A DNA stretch of 64,000 bases. Source: Caballeronia glathei (GTDB taxonomy: Bacteria; Pseudomonadota; Gammaproteobacteria; Burkholderiales; Burkholderiaceae). Below are positions 36,623 through 45,079 of the stretch, in pieces; position 1 is the first letter of the stretch, and every line of letters starts with the position of its first letter. The notes beneath the pieces were generated by a model. The model had not been told where the DNA came from. It made no database searches and was given only the letters and a program-made list of their open reading frames with translations. The position numbers and the translations under genes are program-made. Where the stretch lies: the NCBI RefSeq assembly GCF_000698595.1, contig NZ_JFHC01000032.1, forward strand, positions 26,211 through 90,210, in the 5' to 3' direction.

Positions 36623-37369
36623 ATGGAAAATTACGGGATTGCGCACGTGTGGGCGCAAGGGGATTTCGTGACACGCGGCATCGCGATCGCGCTCGTCATC
36701 ATGTCGGTGCTGTCCTGGACGGTGATCGTCGTGAAAGGATGGAACGTCATGCGCCTGAGGCGCCTGACGAAGGACGCCGAACGCGCCTTCTGGCACTCGG
36801 ACGATTTCGCCGACGGCATCAAGAAGCTCGGCAGCCACAACTCCAGCCCGGCCGACAATCCTTTTCTCGCGCTCGCCCTCGCCGGCCAGGAAGCCGCCGA
36901 CCACCATCACCAGACGCAGCCGCATCTGCACGACCGCATGGACGTGTCGGACTGGATCACGCGCTGCCTGAAGGACACGATGGACGAAGGCGTCGGCCGC
37001 ATGCAGAGCGGGCTCGCGATCCTCGCGTCGATCGGCAGCACGTCGCCGTTCGTCGGACTGTTCGGCACGGTGTGGGGTATCTATCACGCGCTGCTCACCA
37101 TCGGCGCGACCGGCCAGACCTCGATCGACCAGGTGGCCGGCCCGGTCGGCGAGTCGCTGATCATGACGGCGTTCGGCCTCTTCGTCGCGATTCCGGCGGT
37201 GCTCGGCTACAACGCGCTCACGCGCTCGAACAAGTCGATCGTGACGAAACTCAACCGCTTCGCCCACGGCCTGCATGCGTTCTTCGTGACCGGCACGAAG
37301 CTCTCGTCGAGCAAGCGCAGCGGCGCGGGCAATCCCGACAGCCTGCGTCTCGCGACGCGCGCAAGCTAA
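36623..37369 (+). CDS. exbB: Proton channel protein ExbB
   Basis: This 248-residue MotA/TolQ/ExbB-family protein has three membrane helices (about 18-38, 130-155 and 170-195). The conserved core is SIGSTSPFVGLFGTVWGIYHAL and GPVGESLIMTAFGLFVAIPAVLGYNAL. With ExbD it forms the proton-driven motor for TonB. A His-rich loop (DHHHQTQPHLHD, about residues 93-104) is unusual and may bind metal. ExbD follows after 12 bases. Confidence 0.95.
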   Translation: MENYGIAHVWAQGDFVTRGIAIALVIMSVLSWTVIVVKGWNVMRLRRLTKDAERAFWHSDDFADGIKKLGSHNSSPADNPFLALALAGQEAADHHHQTQPHLHDRMDVSDWITRCLKDTMDEGVGRMQSGLAILASIGSTSPFVGLFGTVWGIYHALLTIGATGQTSIDQVAGPVGESLIMTAFGLFVAIPAVLGYNALTRSNKSIVTKLNRFAHGLHAFFVTGTKLSSSKRSGAGNPDSLRLATRAS

Positions 37370-37381
37370 GCGGAGGCCCCG

Positions 37382-37810
37382 ATGGCAATGAGCCCTTTCG
37401 CCGGCGACGAAGACGACGGCATGATGAGCGAAATCAACATGACGCCGCTCGTCGACGTCATGCTGGTGCTGCTGATCATCTTCCTCGTCACGATTCCGGC
37501 GATGCATCACGCGGTCAAGATCGACCTGCCGCACGCGAGCAGCCAGCCGCAGGACACCAAGCCCGCGCACGTGAACGTCGCGGTCGAGGCCGACGGCACG
37601 ATCATGTGGGACGACCAGAAAATCGACGACGCGGCGCTCGCCGCGCGCATCGCACAGGCGTCGCAGCAGTCGCCGCAGCCGGAACTGCACCTGCGCGCGG
37701 ACCGCAAGGTGCCGTACGAGCGCGTCGCCGACGTGATGTCGGCCGCTCAGGCAGGCGGGCTCACGAAGATCGGCTTCGTCACGGAACCCAAGGGCGGAGC
37801 AGGCAAGTAA
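37382..37810 (+). CDS. exbD: TonB-system protein ExbD
   Basis: This 142-residue protein has a single N-terminal helix (about 22-42) containing the essential membrane aspartate in TPLVDVMLVLLIIFLVTIP, followed by a periplasmic domain. The ATG at 37382 or the one two codons later may serve as start. It completes the tonB-exbB-exbD operon and is followed by a strong terminator. Confidence 0.95.
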   Translation: MAMSPFAGDEDDGMMSEINMTPLVDVMLVLLIIFLVTIPAMHHAVKIDLPHASSQPQDTKPAHVNVAVEADGTIMWDDQKIDDAALAARIAQASQQSPQPELHLRADRKVPYERVADVMSAAQAGGLTKIGFVTEPKGGAGK

Positions 37811-37848
37811 AGCCGCCGCCGCTGCCGTAAATACGCGCGCCACAAAGT

Positions 37849-37884
37849 AAAAGGCCTTCATCGTCGGATGAAGGCCTTTTTTTG
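37849..37884 (+). terminator. Terminator after exbD
   Basis: AAAAGGCCTTCATC, GTCG loop and GATGAAGGCCTTTTTTT form a strong stem with a T-run on both strands. It separates exbD from the convergent small gene. Confidence 0.9.
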
Positions 37885-37912
37885 TGCGCACTCGGCGCTT
37901 TCGGGCGGGCAG

Positions 37913-38032
37913 TCACTTCGGGCTCGAATAGCCGGAGGACGAAGGATCACCACATGCGGCAACCGTGGTCGACACGGACAGCGCGATCAACCCTATCAGG
38001 CTAACTATAAGAGTAGCCGTCAGTTTTCGCAT
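37913..38032 (-). CDS. Small secreted or lipoprotein-like peptide, 39 residues
   Basis: The ATG at 38032 has AAGGAG seven bases upstream. The product starts MRKLTATLIVSLIGLIALSV, a clear signal sequence, then STTVAACGDPSSSGYSSPK. VAAC fits a lipobox, so the mature part could be a 14-residue lipopeptide; alternatively signal peptidase I could cut near the same place. It stands alone between exbD and the LysR gene and shares the bidirectional hairpin. Too short for family assignment. Confidence 0.65.
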   Translation of the reverse strand: MRKLTATLIVSLIGLIALSVSTTVAACGDPSSSGYSSPK

Positions 38033-38163
38033 AAGAGGCTCCTTAGCGAAGGCGTTTTCAATATAACGCCGTGCCCGCGTGCCATCAAGGGCGGGCCGAT
38101 TGAATCTGTCCATCGCAAGCGCGCGCTTCAATGCTAGAAACGATGCGCGCCGCCACGAATCGG

Positions 38164-39126
38164 TCAAACTGTTTCCCGCACGGGCGCCGGCTCGACAGGA
38201 CATTCTCCTGGGAAGCGCCTGCCGTCGTCGATCGACTCCACGAGAAAATCGACGAACGCGCGGATTGCCGGCACCATGCCCTGCCGCGACAGGAACACCG
38301 CGTACAGTTGCGGCGACGGAAACGTCCAGCCCGGCATCACCGGCGAAAGCTGGCCCGTGCGCAACGGCGCGCCGTACATCATCTCCGGCAGCGCAGCGAT
38401 GCCGACTCCGCGCAGCACGGCCTCGCGGATCATCGACAGGTCTGCCGTGACGAGACGCGGTTCGTGCTCGAACTCGTGGCGCGTGCCGTCGGGCGCGATC
38501 AGCCGGTACACGTGACGGCCGTCGCTCGACGGCGTGTCGAGCGTGTCGAACTGGCGCAACTCGCCCGGCGTGAGCGGCGGCGCGTTGGGCTTGAGCAGCG
38601 ACGGCGCCGCAACCAGCATCTGTTCCGTGCGCCAGAGCGGCCGCGCGACCAGATTCGAATTCGCGGGTGGCTCGGAGCGCACGCGCAGCGCGACGTCGAT
38701 CGCGTCCTCGAACAGATCGACGACCCGGTTCGTCACGCGCAGCACCACCCTCACCTCCGGATAGCGGTGCAGGAAGTCCGGCATCACGGCCGACAGGAAC
38801 GTCTGCGCGATGGTCACGGGCACGCTCACGCGCACGGTGCCGCGCGGCGAATCGCGCAGGCTCTGGACGACATTGACGGCCGCCTGCGCCTCCGCCAGCA
38901 TCGCCTGGCAATGCTGGTAGAAGAGCTGCCCCGCTTCGGTCAGCGCGAGCTTGCGCGTGGAGCGCTGCAGGAGCCGCACGCCGAGCGACGCCTCCAGTTC
39001 CGACACGCGCCGCGACAGCCGCGATTTCGATATCCCGAGCACCCGCTCCGCGGCGGAAAATCCGCCGTTCTCGACAACATGCGAGAAGTACATCAGGTCG
39101 TTCAGGTCGTGTGACTCGGTTCTCAT
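38164..39126 (-). CDS. LysR-family transcriptional regulator
   Basis: This 320-residue regulator has an N-terminal winged helix-turn-helix (about 1-65, FSAAERVLGISKSRLSRRVSELEASLGVRLLQRSTRK) and a periplasmic-binding-like effector domain. The DNA-binding region resembles pirin-associated or CrgA-like LysR proteins. The ATG at 39126 is chosen. It is divergent from the pirin gene, with 120 bases between, and probably controls it. The effector is unknown. Confidence 0.92.
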   Translation of the reverse strand: MRTESHDLNDLMYFSHVVENGGFSAAERVLGISKSRLSRRVSELEASLGVRLLQRSTRKLALTEAGQLFYQHCQAMLAEAQAAVNVVQSLRDSPRGTVRVSVPVTIAQTFLSAVMPDFLHRYPEVRVVLRVTNRVVDLFEDAIDVALRVRSEPPANSNLVARPLWRTEQMLVAAPSLLKPNAPPLTPGELRQFDTLDTPSSDGRHVYRLIAPDGTRHEFEHEPRLVTADLSMIREAVLRGVGIAALPEMMYGAPLRTGQLSPVMPGWTFPSPQLYAVFLSRQGMVPAIRAFVDFLVESIDDGRRFPGECPVEPAPVRETV

Positions 39127-39188
39127 ATCGTTCCGCTGGCAGGACAATCCATTGCGATTAGATGGCTTTTTAGCCGGAATTCAGCCCA

Positions 39189-39194
39189 TATAAT
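39189..39194 (+). promoter_or_regulatory. Candidate -10 box for pirin gene
   Basis: A perfect TATAAT lies 53 bases before the pirin start, in the LysR-pirin divergent region. No clear -35 is seen, which is compatible with activator dependence. Confidence 0.45.
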
Positions 39195-39246
39195 ATCGCT
39201 CTGTTGCAAATTCAGCGCCATTCCCCTGACGGCGACGCGAGGACCC

Positions 39247-40119
39247 ATGAGCACTACACGCACTATCGAACGCACCATTCCCGCCATCCGGACCGTCGAA
39301 GGCGGCGGCTTTGTCGTGCATCGTCCGTTTCCGACCCGCCTTCTGATGGATTTCGACCCGATCCTTCTGCTCGACGAAATGGGCCCGGTCGACTACGCGC
39401 CGGGCGAAGCGAAAGGCGCGCCGGATCATCCGCATCGTGGCTTCGAGACGGTCACCTACGTGCTCGAAGGGCAATTTGGCCACAAGGACTCGGCGGGCCA
39501 TTCCGGCACGCTGCGCGAAGGCGACGTGCAGTGGATGACGGCTGGCGCGGGCGTCGTCCACAGCGAAATGCCCGATCCGGAATTCACCCGGACCGGCGGC
39601 CGCGTGCACGGCCTGCAACTGTGGGTGAACCTGCCGAAGCGCGACAAGATGATCGCACCGCACTATCAGGAAATCCCGTCGGGCGGAATTCCGGTCGGCG
39701 TGAGCGACGACGGCCGGGTGCGGGTCAAGGTGATCGCTGGCGAGGCGCTGGGCGTGAAGGCCGCGATCGAAACGCGCACGCCGATCCTGTACCAGCATTT
39801 TTCGCTGCAGCCGGGGGCGTCGGTCGAAACCCGCGTGCCGCGCGACTTTCGCGTGTTCGCGTACGCGCTGTCGGGCGAAGGGCGCTACGGCGCGGAGCGC
39901 ACGCAGGTGCGCGCGCGGCAGATGGTGCTCTTTCGCGACGACGGCGACAGCGTGACGCTTGCCACCGGCGAGGAGCCGCTCGAAGTGCTGCTGATCGGCG
40001 GGGTGCCGCTGAAGGAGCCAGTGGTGCGCTACGGGCCGTTCGTGATGAACACCGAGGACGAAATCCGTCAGGCGGTGATCGACTATCAGGCGGGCCGGAT
40101 GGGCGCGATCACGCACTGA
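39247..40119 (+). CDS. Pirin-family protein
   Basis: This 290-residue bicupin has an N-terminal metal site typical of pirins (DHPHRGFETVTYVLEG and HSGTLREGDVQWMTAGAGVVHSE). Some pirins are quercetin 2,3-dioxygenases; others act as redox-sensitive regulators. The ATG at 39247 has a nearby GAGGA. It is divergent from the LysR gene and followed by an OsmC protein, suggesting a redox or electrophile-stress module. Confidence 0.92.
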   Translation: MSTTRTIERTIPAIRTVEGGGFVVHRPFPTRLLMDFDPILLLDEMGPVDYAPGEAKGAPDHPHRGFETVTYVLEGQFGHKDSAGHSGTLREGDVQWMTAGAGVVHSEMPDPEFTRTGGRVHGLQLWVNLPKRDKMIAPHYQEIPSGGIPVGVSDDGRVRVKVIAGEALGVKAAIETRTPILYQHFSLQPGASVETRVPRDFRVFAYALSGEGRYGAERTQVRARQMVLFRDDGDSVTLATGEEPLEVLLIGGVPLKEPVVRYGPFVMNTEDEIRQAVIDYQAGRMGAITH

Positions 40120-40278
40120 ATTTGCGCCGAACGCGGCAAAACACACCAAAGCACACCTGCAAAGCATCCGCGGCGCGGCACGAACGGCGACATTGCGTCA
40201 CAATAACCGTTCGCGCCGCGCCGCTTTTTTTCGTGTGCCGCTCCCCTTCGAACGCCCGTCAAACTACAGGAGCACTGA

Positions 40279-40677
40279 ATGGCTGAACCGACCGTGATCG
40301 CGACCATCGGATCGACCGACTTCCAGGTTCAACTCGACGACGGCATGCACAAATGGGTCGCCGACGAACCCGAAAGCCTCGGCGGCCGGGATACCGGCCC
40401 CGAACCCGCGTCGCTCTTGCTGTCCAGTCTGGGCGCATGCACGTCGATCACGCTCAGGATGTACGCGAAGCGCAAGGACTGGCCGCTCGAAGCGGTGCGC
40501 GTCGGGCTGTCGCTCACGAGCACGGCCGAGGGCACGGTGATCGATCGCCAGATCGTGCTGACAGGCCCGCTCGCCGACGACCAGCGGGAACGCCTCTTGC
40601 AAATCGCCAATGCATGCCCGCTGCACAAGATCCTCTCCGGCTCGATCCGGATCGACACCGGGCTCGCGCCCGCGTAA
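40279..40677 (+). CDS. OsmC-family peroxiredoxin-like protein
   Basis: This 132-residue small OsmC/YhfA-type protein has a candidate reactive cysteine in LLSSLGACTSITLRMYA and a second in IANACPLHKIL. OsmC proteins reduce organic hydroperoxides using a lipoyl or thiol reductant. The ATG at 40279 follows CAGGAG. It lies 159 bases after the pirin gene; a shared promoter is not certain. Confidence 0.9.
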   Translation: MAEPTVIATIGSTDFQVQLDDGMHKWVADEPESLGGRDTGPEPASLLLSSLGACTSITLRMYAKRKDWPLEAVRVGLSLTSTAEGTVIDRQIVLTGPLADDQRERLLQIANACPLHKILSGSIRIDTGLAPA

Positions 40678-40740
40678 GACTGCCTGAAGCCGCTTGAATG
40701 GGGCGCCGGAGCGCAATGAACGTCCAAGGAAACCGTCGAG

Positions 40741-41235
40741 TTGAATTTCGAACACCTGATCCAGATCAACGACCCGCTCAACCCGTTCGTCGATACCTTG
40801 ACGCGCGAACAATTATGGGACGGGCTCGTCCTGCGCGCGGAACAGCCGCAGTTGTTCGTGCTCGGGCTCGATAGCTGCACGATCCTGTCGCGCGACGGCG
40901 ACAGGATGGAGCGCGAACTGCACTATGGCCAGGCCGTCGTGCGCGACCGCGTGACGCTCACGCCGGGCGCGAGCGTGCGCTACGACATCCTGCCGACGGC
41001 GGACCATGTCGGCGGCTCGCTCACGATGGCGATCGAACAGCCGGACGAGCTGCAACTCTTTTTGCGCTTCACCTACAGCACGACCCTGCCCGTCGCCGAC
41101 GAGGCCAACGCCAGCCCCGACGTGCTGCAGACGCAGGAGATCGTGAAATCGGCGTACCGCGAAGCTGACATCGATACCGTACGGCTGATCCGCCAGTACG
41201 TGCACGGCCCGAAGGGCCAGGCGCCGCTCCACTGA
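40741..41235 (+). CDS. AtaL-like/DUF1857 SRPBCC protein
   Basis: This 164-residue soluble protein resembles the AtaL-like (DUF1857) group of START/SRPBCC-fold proteins. Recognisable stretches are FEHLIQINDPLNPFVDTLTREQLWDGLVLRAE and the later LFLRFTYSTTLP. The start is TTG at 40741 with AAGGA upstream. Such proteins bind hydrophobic ligands or act as small dehydratase/cyclase-like enzymes; no function is established here. It follows the OsmC gene by 63 bases. Confidence 0.8.
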   Translation: MNFEHLIQINDPLNPFVDTLTREQLWDGLVLRAEQPQLFVLGLDSCTILSRDGDRMERELHYGQAVVRDRVTLTPGASVRYDILPTADHVGGSLTMAIEQPDELQLFLRFTYSTTLPVADEANASPDVLQTQEIVKSAYREADIDTVRLIRQYVHGPKGQAPLH

Positions 41236-41324
41236 CGCGCTACGCGATGCGGCAACGCATGCGAGCGTGGCCGCATCGAAATCTACTATCGAAAGCGCCG
41301 ATCCGATGAGTAGATCGTTCTTGC

Positions 41325-41346
41325 AAATAGGAATGGTTATCATTTA
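41325..41346 (+). promoter_or_regulatory. Candidate Fur box upstream of hemP
   Basis: AAATAGGAATGGTTATCATTT includes AATGgtTATCATT, close to the Fur consensus. It lies 38 bases before the hemP start, where a promoter is expected. Confidence 0.6.
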
Positions 41347-41383
41347 CTATGAATCCATCGAATCAACGAACGAGTTCACCGAC

Positions 41384-41632
41384 ATGACCGACACCCTGCG
41401 CTCCTCCACGCTCCGGCTGCGTCGCCCGGTCACTCGCGATGCCGCCATCACGCGACCCAAGCAGGCAGCCGTGACGTCAGTGCGTGCATCGAATGTCGAG
41501 GACGAGAGCGGCGAGCGCTCGGTGCGCAGCGATACACTGCTGCAGGGCCACAGCCACATCAGCATCGTGCACAACGGGGAGACCTACCAGTTGCGCGCCA
41601 CGCGTCTAGGCAAGCTGATCCTGACGAAGTAG
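41384..41632 (+). CDS. hemP: Hemin uptake protein HemP/HmuP
   Basis: This 82-residue protein has the conserved HemP core in its last 34 residues (GHSHISIVHNGETYQLRATR and following GKLILTK). In Bradyrhizobium and Burkholderia relatives, HmuP is a small co-activator of haem-transport genes. The N-terminal half is variable and basic. The ATG at 41384 is chosen over an upstream frame extension. No haem receptor or hmu operon is adjacent, so the targets lie elsewhere. Confidence 0.9.
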   Translation: MTDTLRSSTLRLRRPVTRDAAITRPKQAAVTSVRASNVEDESGERSVRSDTLLQGHSHISIVHNGETYQLRATRLGKLILTK

Positions 41633-41842
41633 GCGCAGAACGAATTGCAGTACCGGGTATTGTGGGGACCACCTCTCCGAGAGGTGTTTGGCCATAGCCA
41701 GCGAGGACGACTTGCACGCGAGAAATAGACCCCTTCGTGCAAACACCAGCCAGTCGTCGATAGCCAGCGAAGCCGCTTTTTTTGGTTCCTGCCGGGTTTG
41801 TGTCGCACCGTCATGAGAAGCACGGAGCGACGCGCAAATGAC
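41633..41842. ncRNA. Structured intergenic element, possible small RNA
   Basis: The hemP-ftr intergenic region contains a hairpin CACCTCT/AGAGGTG at 41670-41686, then nested stems: GACGACT at 41706 pairs with AGTCGTC at 41752, and TGCACG at 41713 pairs with CGTGCA at 41736. A TAGCCAGCGA direct repeat flanks the nest. A T-run at 41777-41783 could end a rightward transcript. It could be a small RNA or a processed hemP 3' tail. No match to a known family. Confidence 0.35.
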
Positions 41843-41883
41843 AACGGCGCGCTTTCTTTCGAAAGCGCGCCGTTGTTTTTTTC
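41843..41883. terminator. Bidirectional terminator between hemP region and ftr operon
   Basis: AACGGCGCGCTTTC, TTTC loop and GAAAGCGCGCCGTT form a 14-bp stem, followed by TTTTTTT on the plus strand. It lies 24 bases beyond the stop of the leftward HbpS/GlcG gene. Confidence 0.85.
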
Positions 41884-41907
41884 GATCCGCCGGGGGCGTG
41901 ATCGTAA

Positions 41908-42321
41908 TCAGGTGTTTTCGATTCCCAGCGCCGCGATGCCCGCACGCGCGATCGCCGCGTCCTGATCCGACTTCACGCCCGACACGCCGACCGCGCCGAC
42001 GAGATCCGTGCCCACCATGATCGGCACGCCGCCTTCGAGCATCGCTGTCATCGGCGCGCTGAGGAACGCGACGCGCCCCTGTTTGATCATGTCTTCGTAG
42101 ACCTTGGTTTCACGCCGCCCGAGCACGGCCGTGCGCGCCTTGCCGGTCGCCATCTCGGCCGTGCTGGCGCCCGCACCCTCCAGGCGATGGAGATGCAGCA
42201 GATGACCGCCGTCGTCGACGATCGCAACCGTCACGTTCCAGTGGTGTTCGAGCGCGTGCGCTTCGGCGGCTGCGGCAATGATCTTGACGTCTTCGTCGGT
42301 CAGTACAGGTTTGGTTCTCAA
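41908..42321 (-). CDS. HbpS/GlcG-family haem-binding protein
   Basis: This 137-residue protein of the GlcG/HbpS (DUF336) family has the motifs VAIVDDGGHLLHLHRLEGAGAST, ATGKARTAVLGR and the C-terminal GVSGVKSDQDAAIARAGIAAL. HbpS in Streptomyces binds haem and reports redox stress; GlcG-type proteins are linked to glycolate genes. The start is TTG at 42321, 43 bases after ftrD. Lying at the end of the ftr operon in an iron-rich neighbourhood, a haem or iron role is favoured but unproven. Confidence 0.86.
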   Translation of the reverse strand: MRTKPVLTDEDVKIIAAAAEAHALEHHWNVTVAIVDDGGHLLHLHRLEGAGASTAEMATGKARTAVLGRRETKVYEDMIKQGRVAFLSAPMTAMLEGGVPIMVGTDLVGAVGVSGVKSDQDAAIARAGIAALGIENT

Positions 42322-42364
42322 TTTCGTTCGGCTCGCTGGCTTGGCAGAAAAATTGGCGGAAATA

Positions 42365-43771
42365 TTAGCGGGAAAAGCCCCAGAACATCAGATACCACGC
42401 GCTGTCCGCGACGGCCAGCGCAACAACAAACCATACCATCGCCGACACGCGCGTAACAATACGCTTTTCCGCATACCGGCTCGTCACGCGCCACGCGAGC
42501 CACGCGCTCCACAGATTCGCGACCGCGAGCAACGAGAGGCGCAGATCCGCGACCCACCAGAGCGGCACGTGCTCGGCGCGCAGAAGCGCCACCGTGGTCG
42601 CGGACAGGCCGAGGAACACGCCGCAGCCGGCAACCGGAATCAGCGCCTGCGTGAGGTGATGCAGGCGCCTCGCGTCGAAACGGCCGAGCATGCGCGTGGC
42701 TCCCGCGAGCAACGCGAGGAGCGCCGTGCCGTACACCAGCCCCGTGACGACGATATAGCCGATCACCATGCTGCCGTCGAGCCACGAAAATACGTCGTTC
42801 TGTTCGGGGTAATGCGTGAACAGGTACCACGGCGCGTTGGTCGCGAGCGGCCAGAGGATGTCGTGATCGATCAGCCAGCTCGCGAAAATCTGCTTCAGGT
42901 CGACGAACCAGGTGCTGACCGTCCAGTGAAATGCGCCGATCGCGATGCCGAGCAGCCCGTAGAGGATCAGCGCCGTGTCCCAGGCGTTCGCCTGCGCGTC
43001 GCCGAGACGCACCACTTCGTCCGACGGCGAGCGCCAGGTGAGCGCGACCGCATCGCGATGGCCGCTGCACCGGCCGCACATGTGGCAGTCGGCGGCGCCC
43101 TTCATGTTGCGCAGCGGCACGAGCGGCGCGCAATTGATCGGAATCACGCGATGGCCGTTCTCGCCCTCCTTGTAGGAGCGGCGCCACGCGTCTTCATCGA
43201 CTTTGTAGTGGAACGGCGCGAGGCGCGCCAGCAGCGAGAACACCCCGTTCACGGGGCAGAGATACTTGCACCAGACGCGCTTTTCGCGCCCGTAGAGCAC
43301 GCCGACGATCATCGCGCCGACGGTCGAGCCGCCCAGCACGAGCAGCACGGCCTTCGGATACTGATAGACACTGACCATCTGGCCGTAGATCGTCGTCAGG
43401 CCGAACGCGACGAAAGGCCACCCGCCCCAGCGCATCCAGCGCGGAATCGCCCAGCCGCGGCCGAACCTGCTCGCGAATTCCGACAGCGCCCCTTCCGGAC
43501 ACAGCACGCCGCACCACACGCGGCCGAGCATGACCATCGACAGCAGCACGAACGGCCACCAGATGCCCCAGAACACGAACTGCGCGGCAAGCGTCAGGTT
43601 GCTCCACAGATGCGCGGTGCCGTCCGGCAGCGGCATGAAGGAGGGCACGAGAATCAGAAACGCATACACGGCAACGACGACCCACTGAATCCCGCGGATC
43701 GCGCTGCCGTGCCGTTGCATCCATTGACCGGCTTGGCGCAGCCGGCCCGGCCGTTCAAGGACAGTGCTCAT
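42365..43771 (-). CDS. ftrD: Polyferredoxin membrane protein FtrD
   Basis: This 468-residue polytopic membrane protein of the NapH/FixG (4Fe-4S) class has cluster motifs CGVLCPEGALSEF, CKYLCPVNG and CHMCGRCSGH, plus about 9-10 hydrophobic helices. In FtrABCD systems (Bordetella, Brucella, Burkholderia) FtrD is thought to move electrons that keep the ferrous-iron uptake system cycling. Its ATG at 43771 overlaps the ftrC stop by four bases, so translation is coupled. Confidence 0.9.
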   Translation of the reverse strand: MSTVLERPGRLRQAGQWMQRHGSAIRGIQWVVVAVYAFLILVPSFMPLPDGTAHLWSNLTLAAQFVFWGIWWPFVLLSMVMLGRVWCGVLCPEGALSEFASRFGRGWAIPRWMRWGGWPFVAFGLTTIYGQMVSVYQYPKAVLLVLGGSTVGAMIVGVLYGREKRVWCKYLCPVNGVFSLLARLAPFHYKVDEDAWRRSYKEGENGHRVIPINCAPLVPLRNMKGAADCHMCGRCSGHRDAVALTWRSPSDEVVRLGDAQANAWDTALILYGLLGIAIGAFHWTVSTWFVDLKQIFASWLIDHDILWPLATNAPWYLFTHYPEQNDVFSWLDGSMVIGYIVVTGLVYGTALLALLAGATRMLGRFDARRLHHLTQALIPVAGCGVFLGLSATTVALLRAEHVPLWWVADLRLSLLAVANLWSAWLAWRVTSRYAEKRIVTRVSAMVWFVVALAVADSAWYLMFWGFSR

Positions 43772-44613
43772 GCTGGTCGGCCCGCCGCTTTTTGCGTCAT
43801 CTGGCTCTTCGAGCGGCGCATCAGCAGATAGATCACCGCCCAGTAGATGGCGTACGCAATCAGGTTCATGCCGGCCGGATGCGCGCGGTAACCCGTGAGC
43901 GTCGCGACGAGCGAGCCGAACGTGCTCGAGTCATCGAGCAGCCAGGACGTATCCCACAACTGATTGACGACGACCGGCAGGATTTCCTTGTCGATCAGCT
44001 TGTCGACGCCGGTTTCGAACAGGCCCGCCGCGAGGAACAGCAGCATGATCTCGGTGACGCGAAAGAAGATGCGCCACGAGAAGACCTTGCCGCCGAGCTG
44101 AAGAATGTAGAACGTGAGGAGCGCGAGCGCGAAACCGAGCAGCACCGCGACATACTGCGACGCCGCCACGTGTCCGGACTGCCCGAAGCCGACGCCGTAG
44201 AGGAACACCGCCGTCTCGCTGCCCTCCCGCGCGATGGCGAGCGCGACCAGCACCGTGATGCTCCACCAGTGCCCGTCCTGCGTGCTCTTTTGCAGCGACG
44301 CCTCCATGTCCTTCTTGAGCGTGCGGCCGTGGCGCTTCATCCAGAGCACCATCTGCACGATCAGCACGCAGGCGACGAGCACCATCGCCGTCTGGAAATA
44401 GTCCTGGGCGTCGCCCGAGAGCACCTCCGTGAACCCGACGAGCGCCGCGCCGAGCGCCACGGCCGCGAGCAGGCCGATCGCGACGCCCGCCCACAGATAC
44501 GGCATGCCGCGCCGCGCATGATGATCGCCGTTCTTCAGCCAGGCGTACAGAATGCCGACGACGAGCAACGCCTCGACACTCTCGCGCCAGACGATGAAAA
44601 GAACCTGACCCAT
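43768..44613 (-). CDS. ftrC: FTR1-type iron permease FtrC
   Basis: This 281-residue FTR1/EfeU-family permease has two REXXE-type iron motifs: WRESVEALLV near the N-terminus and AREGSETAVFL near the centre. It has seven hydrophobic helices. The ATG at 44613 with GGAGG upstream is the real start; a TTG codon just before it is unlikely. It transports iron oxidised or presented by FtrA and FtrB. Confidence 0.92.
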   Translation of the reverse strand: MGQVLFIVWRESVEALLVVGILYAWLKNGDHHARRGMPYLWAGVAIGLLAAVALGAALVGFTEVLSGDAQDYFQTAMVLVACVLIVQMVLWMKRHGRTLKKDMEASLQKSTQDGHWWSITVLVALAIAREGSETAVFLYGVGFGQSGHVAASQYVAVLLGFALALLTFYILQLGGKVFSWRIFFRVTEIMLLFLAAGLFETGVDKLIDKEILPVVVNQLWDTSWLLDDSSTFGSLVATLTGYRAHPAGMNLIAYAIYWAVIYLLMRRSKSQMTQKAAGRPA

Positions 44614-44681
44614 CAAAAACCTCCAGCCATTTCCGCTTCACACGGGCGCGGCGCCCGACGCTGCGCGCCGCGCAACCCACC

Positions 44682-45014
44682 CTACTTCGCGACGATCACA
44701 CCCTGCGCGGTCTGATGGAAATCGTCGAAAAACTTGTATTCGCCCGGGGCGAGCGGTGCGATCACGACGAACGAATCCGCGCCCGGCGCGAGCACCTTTT
44801 CCTTGCGCAACTGGATGCTCTCGAATTCCGCGGCACCCTTTCCGATGTTGTGCACTTCGATCTTGATGCGCTGGCCCGCCGGCACTTCGATGCGCTCGGG
44901 GTTCAGCTTGCCGTCGTTCATTTCGAGCTTGAACGTCGGCAGATCGGCGGCTTGCGCGATGCCGGCAAGAAGCGCCGGCAACACGAGCGCGGCCACCTGG
45001 AGTTTGAGTTTCAT
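44682..45014 (-). CDS. ftrB: Cupredoxin-like periplasmic protein FtrB
   Basis: This 110-residue periplasmic protein has a signal peptide (cleavage after AQA) and a cupredoxin-like fold (EDGKLNPERI-type strand, PAGQRIKIEVHNIGKGAAEFE). The classical blue-copper ligands Cys-Met are not obvious, but Met and His residues (EMNDGKL, DDFHQTAQG) remain. In FtrABCD it is the predicted ferrous oxidase or ferric chaperone. It lies 65 bases after ftrA. Confidence 0.87.
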   Translation of the reverse strand: MKLKLQVAALVLPALLAGIAQAADLPTFKLEMNDGKLNPERIEVPAGQRIKIEVHNIGKGAAEFESIQLRKEKVLAPGADSFVVIAPLAPGEYKFFDDFHQTAQGVIVAK

Positions 45015-45079
45015 GCTGCCTTCCTGAGTTGCGCGCGCCGCCGGTCATGCGCCCGTGGCGCGCCTCGAAGCGCGCTCGC

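Noticed and set aside
41584..41844. 86-residue frame on the minus strand after hemP
   Set aside because: Arg/Trp-rich composition without a ribosome-binding site; it crosses the structured element and overlaps the end of hemP.
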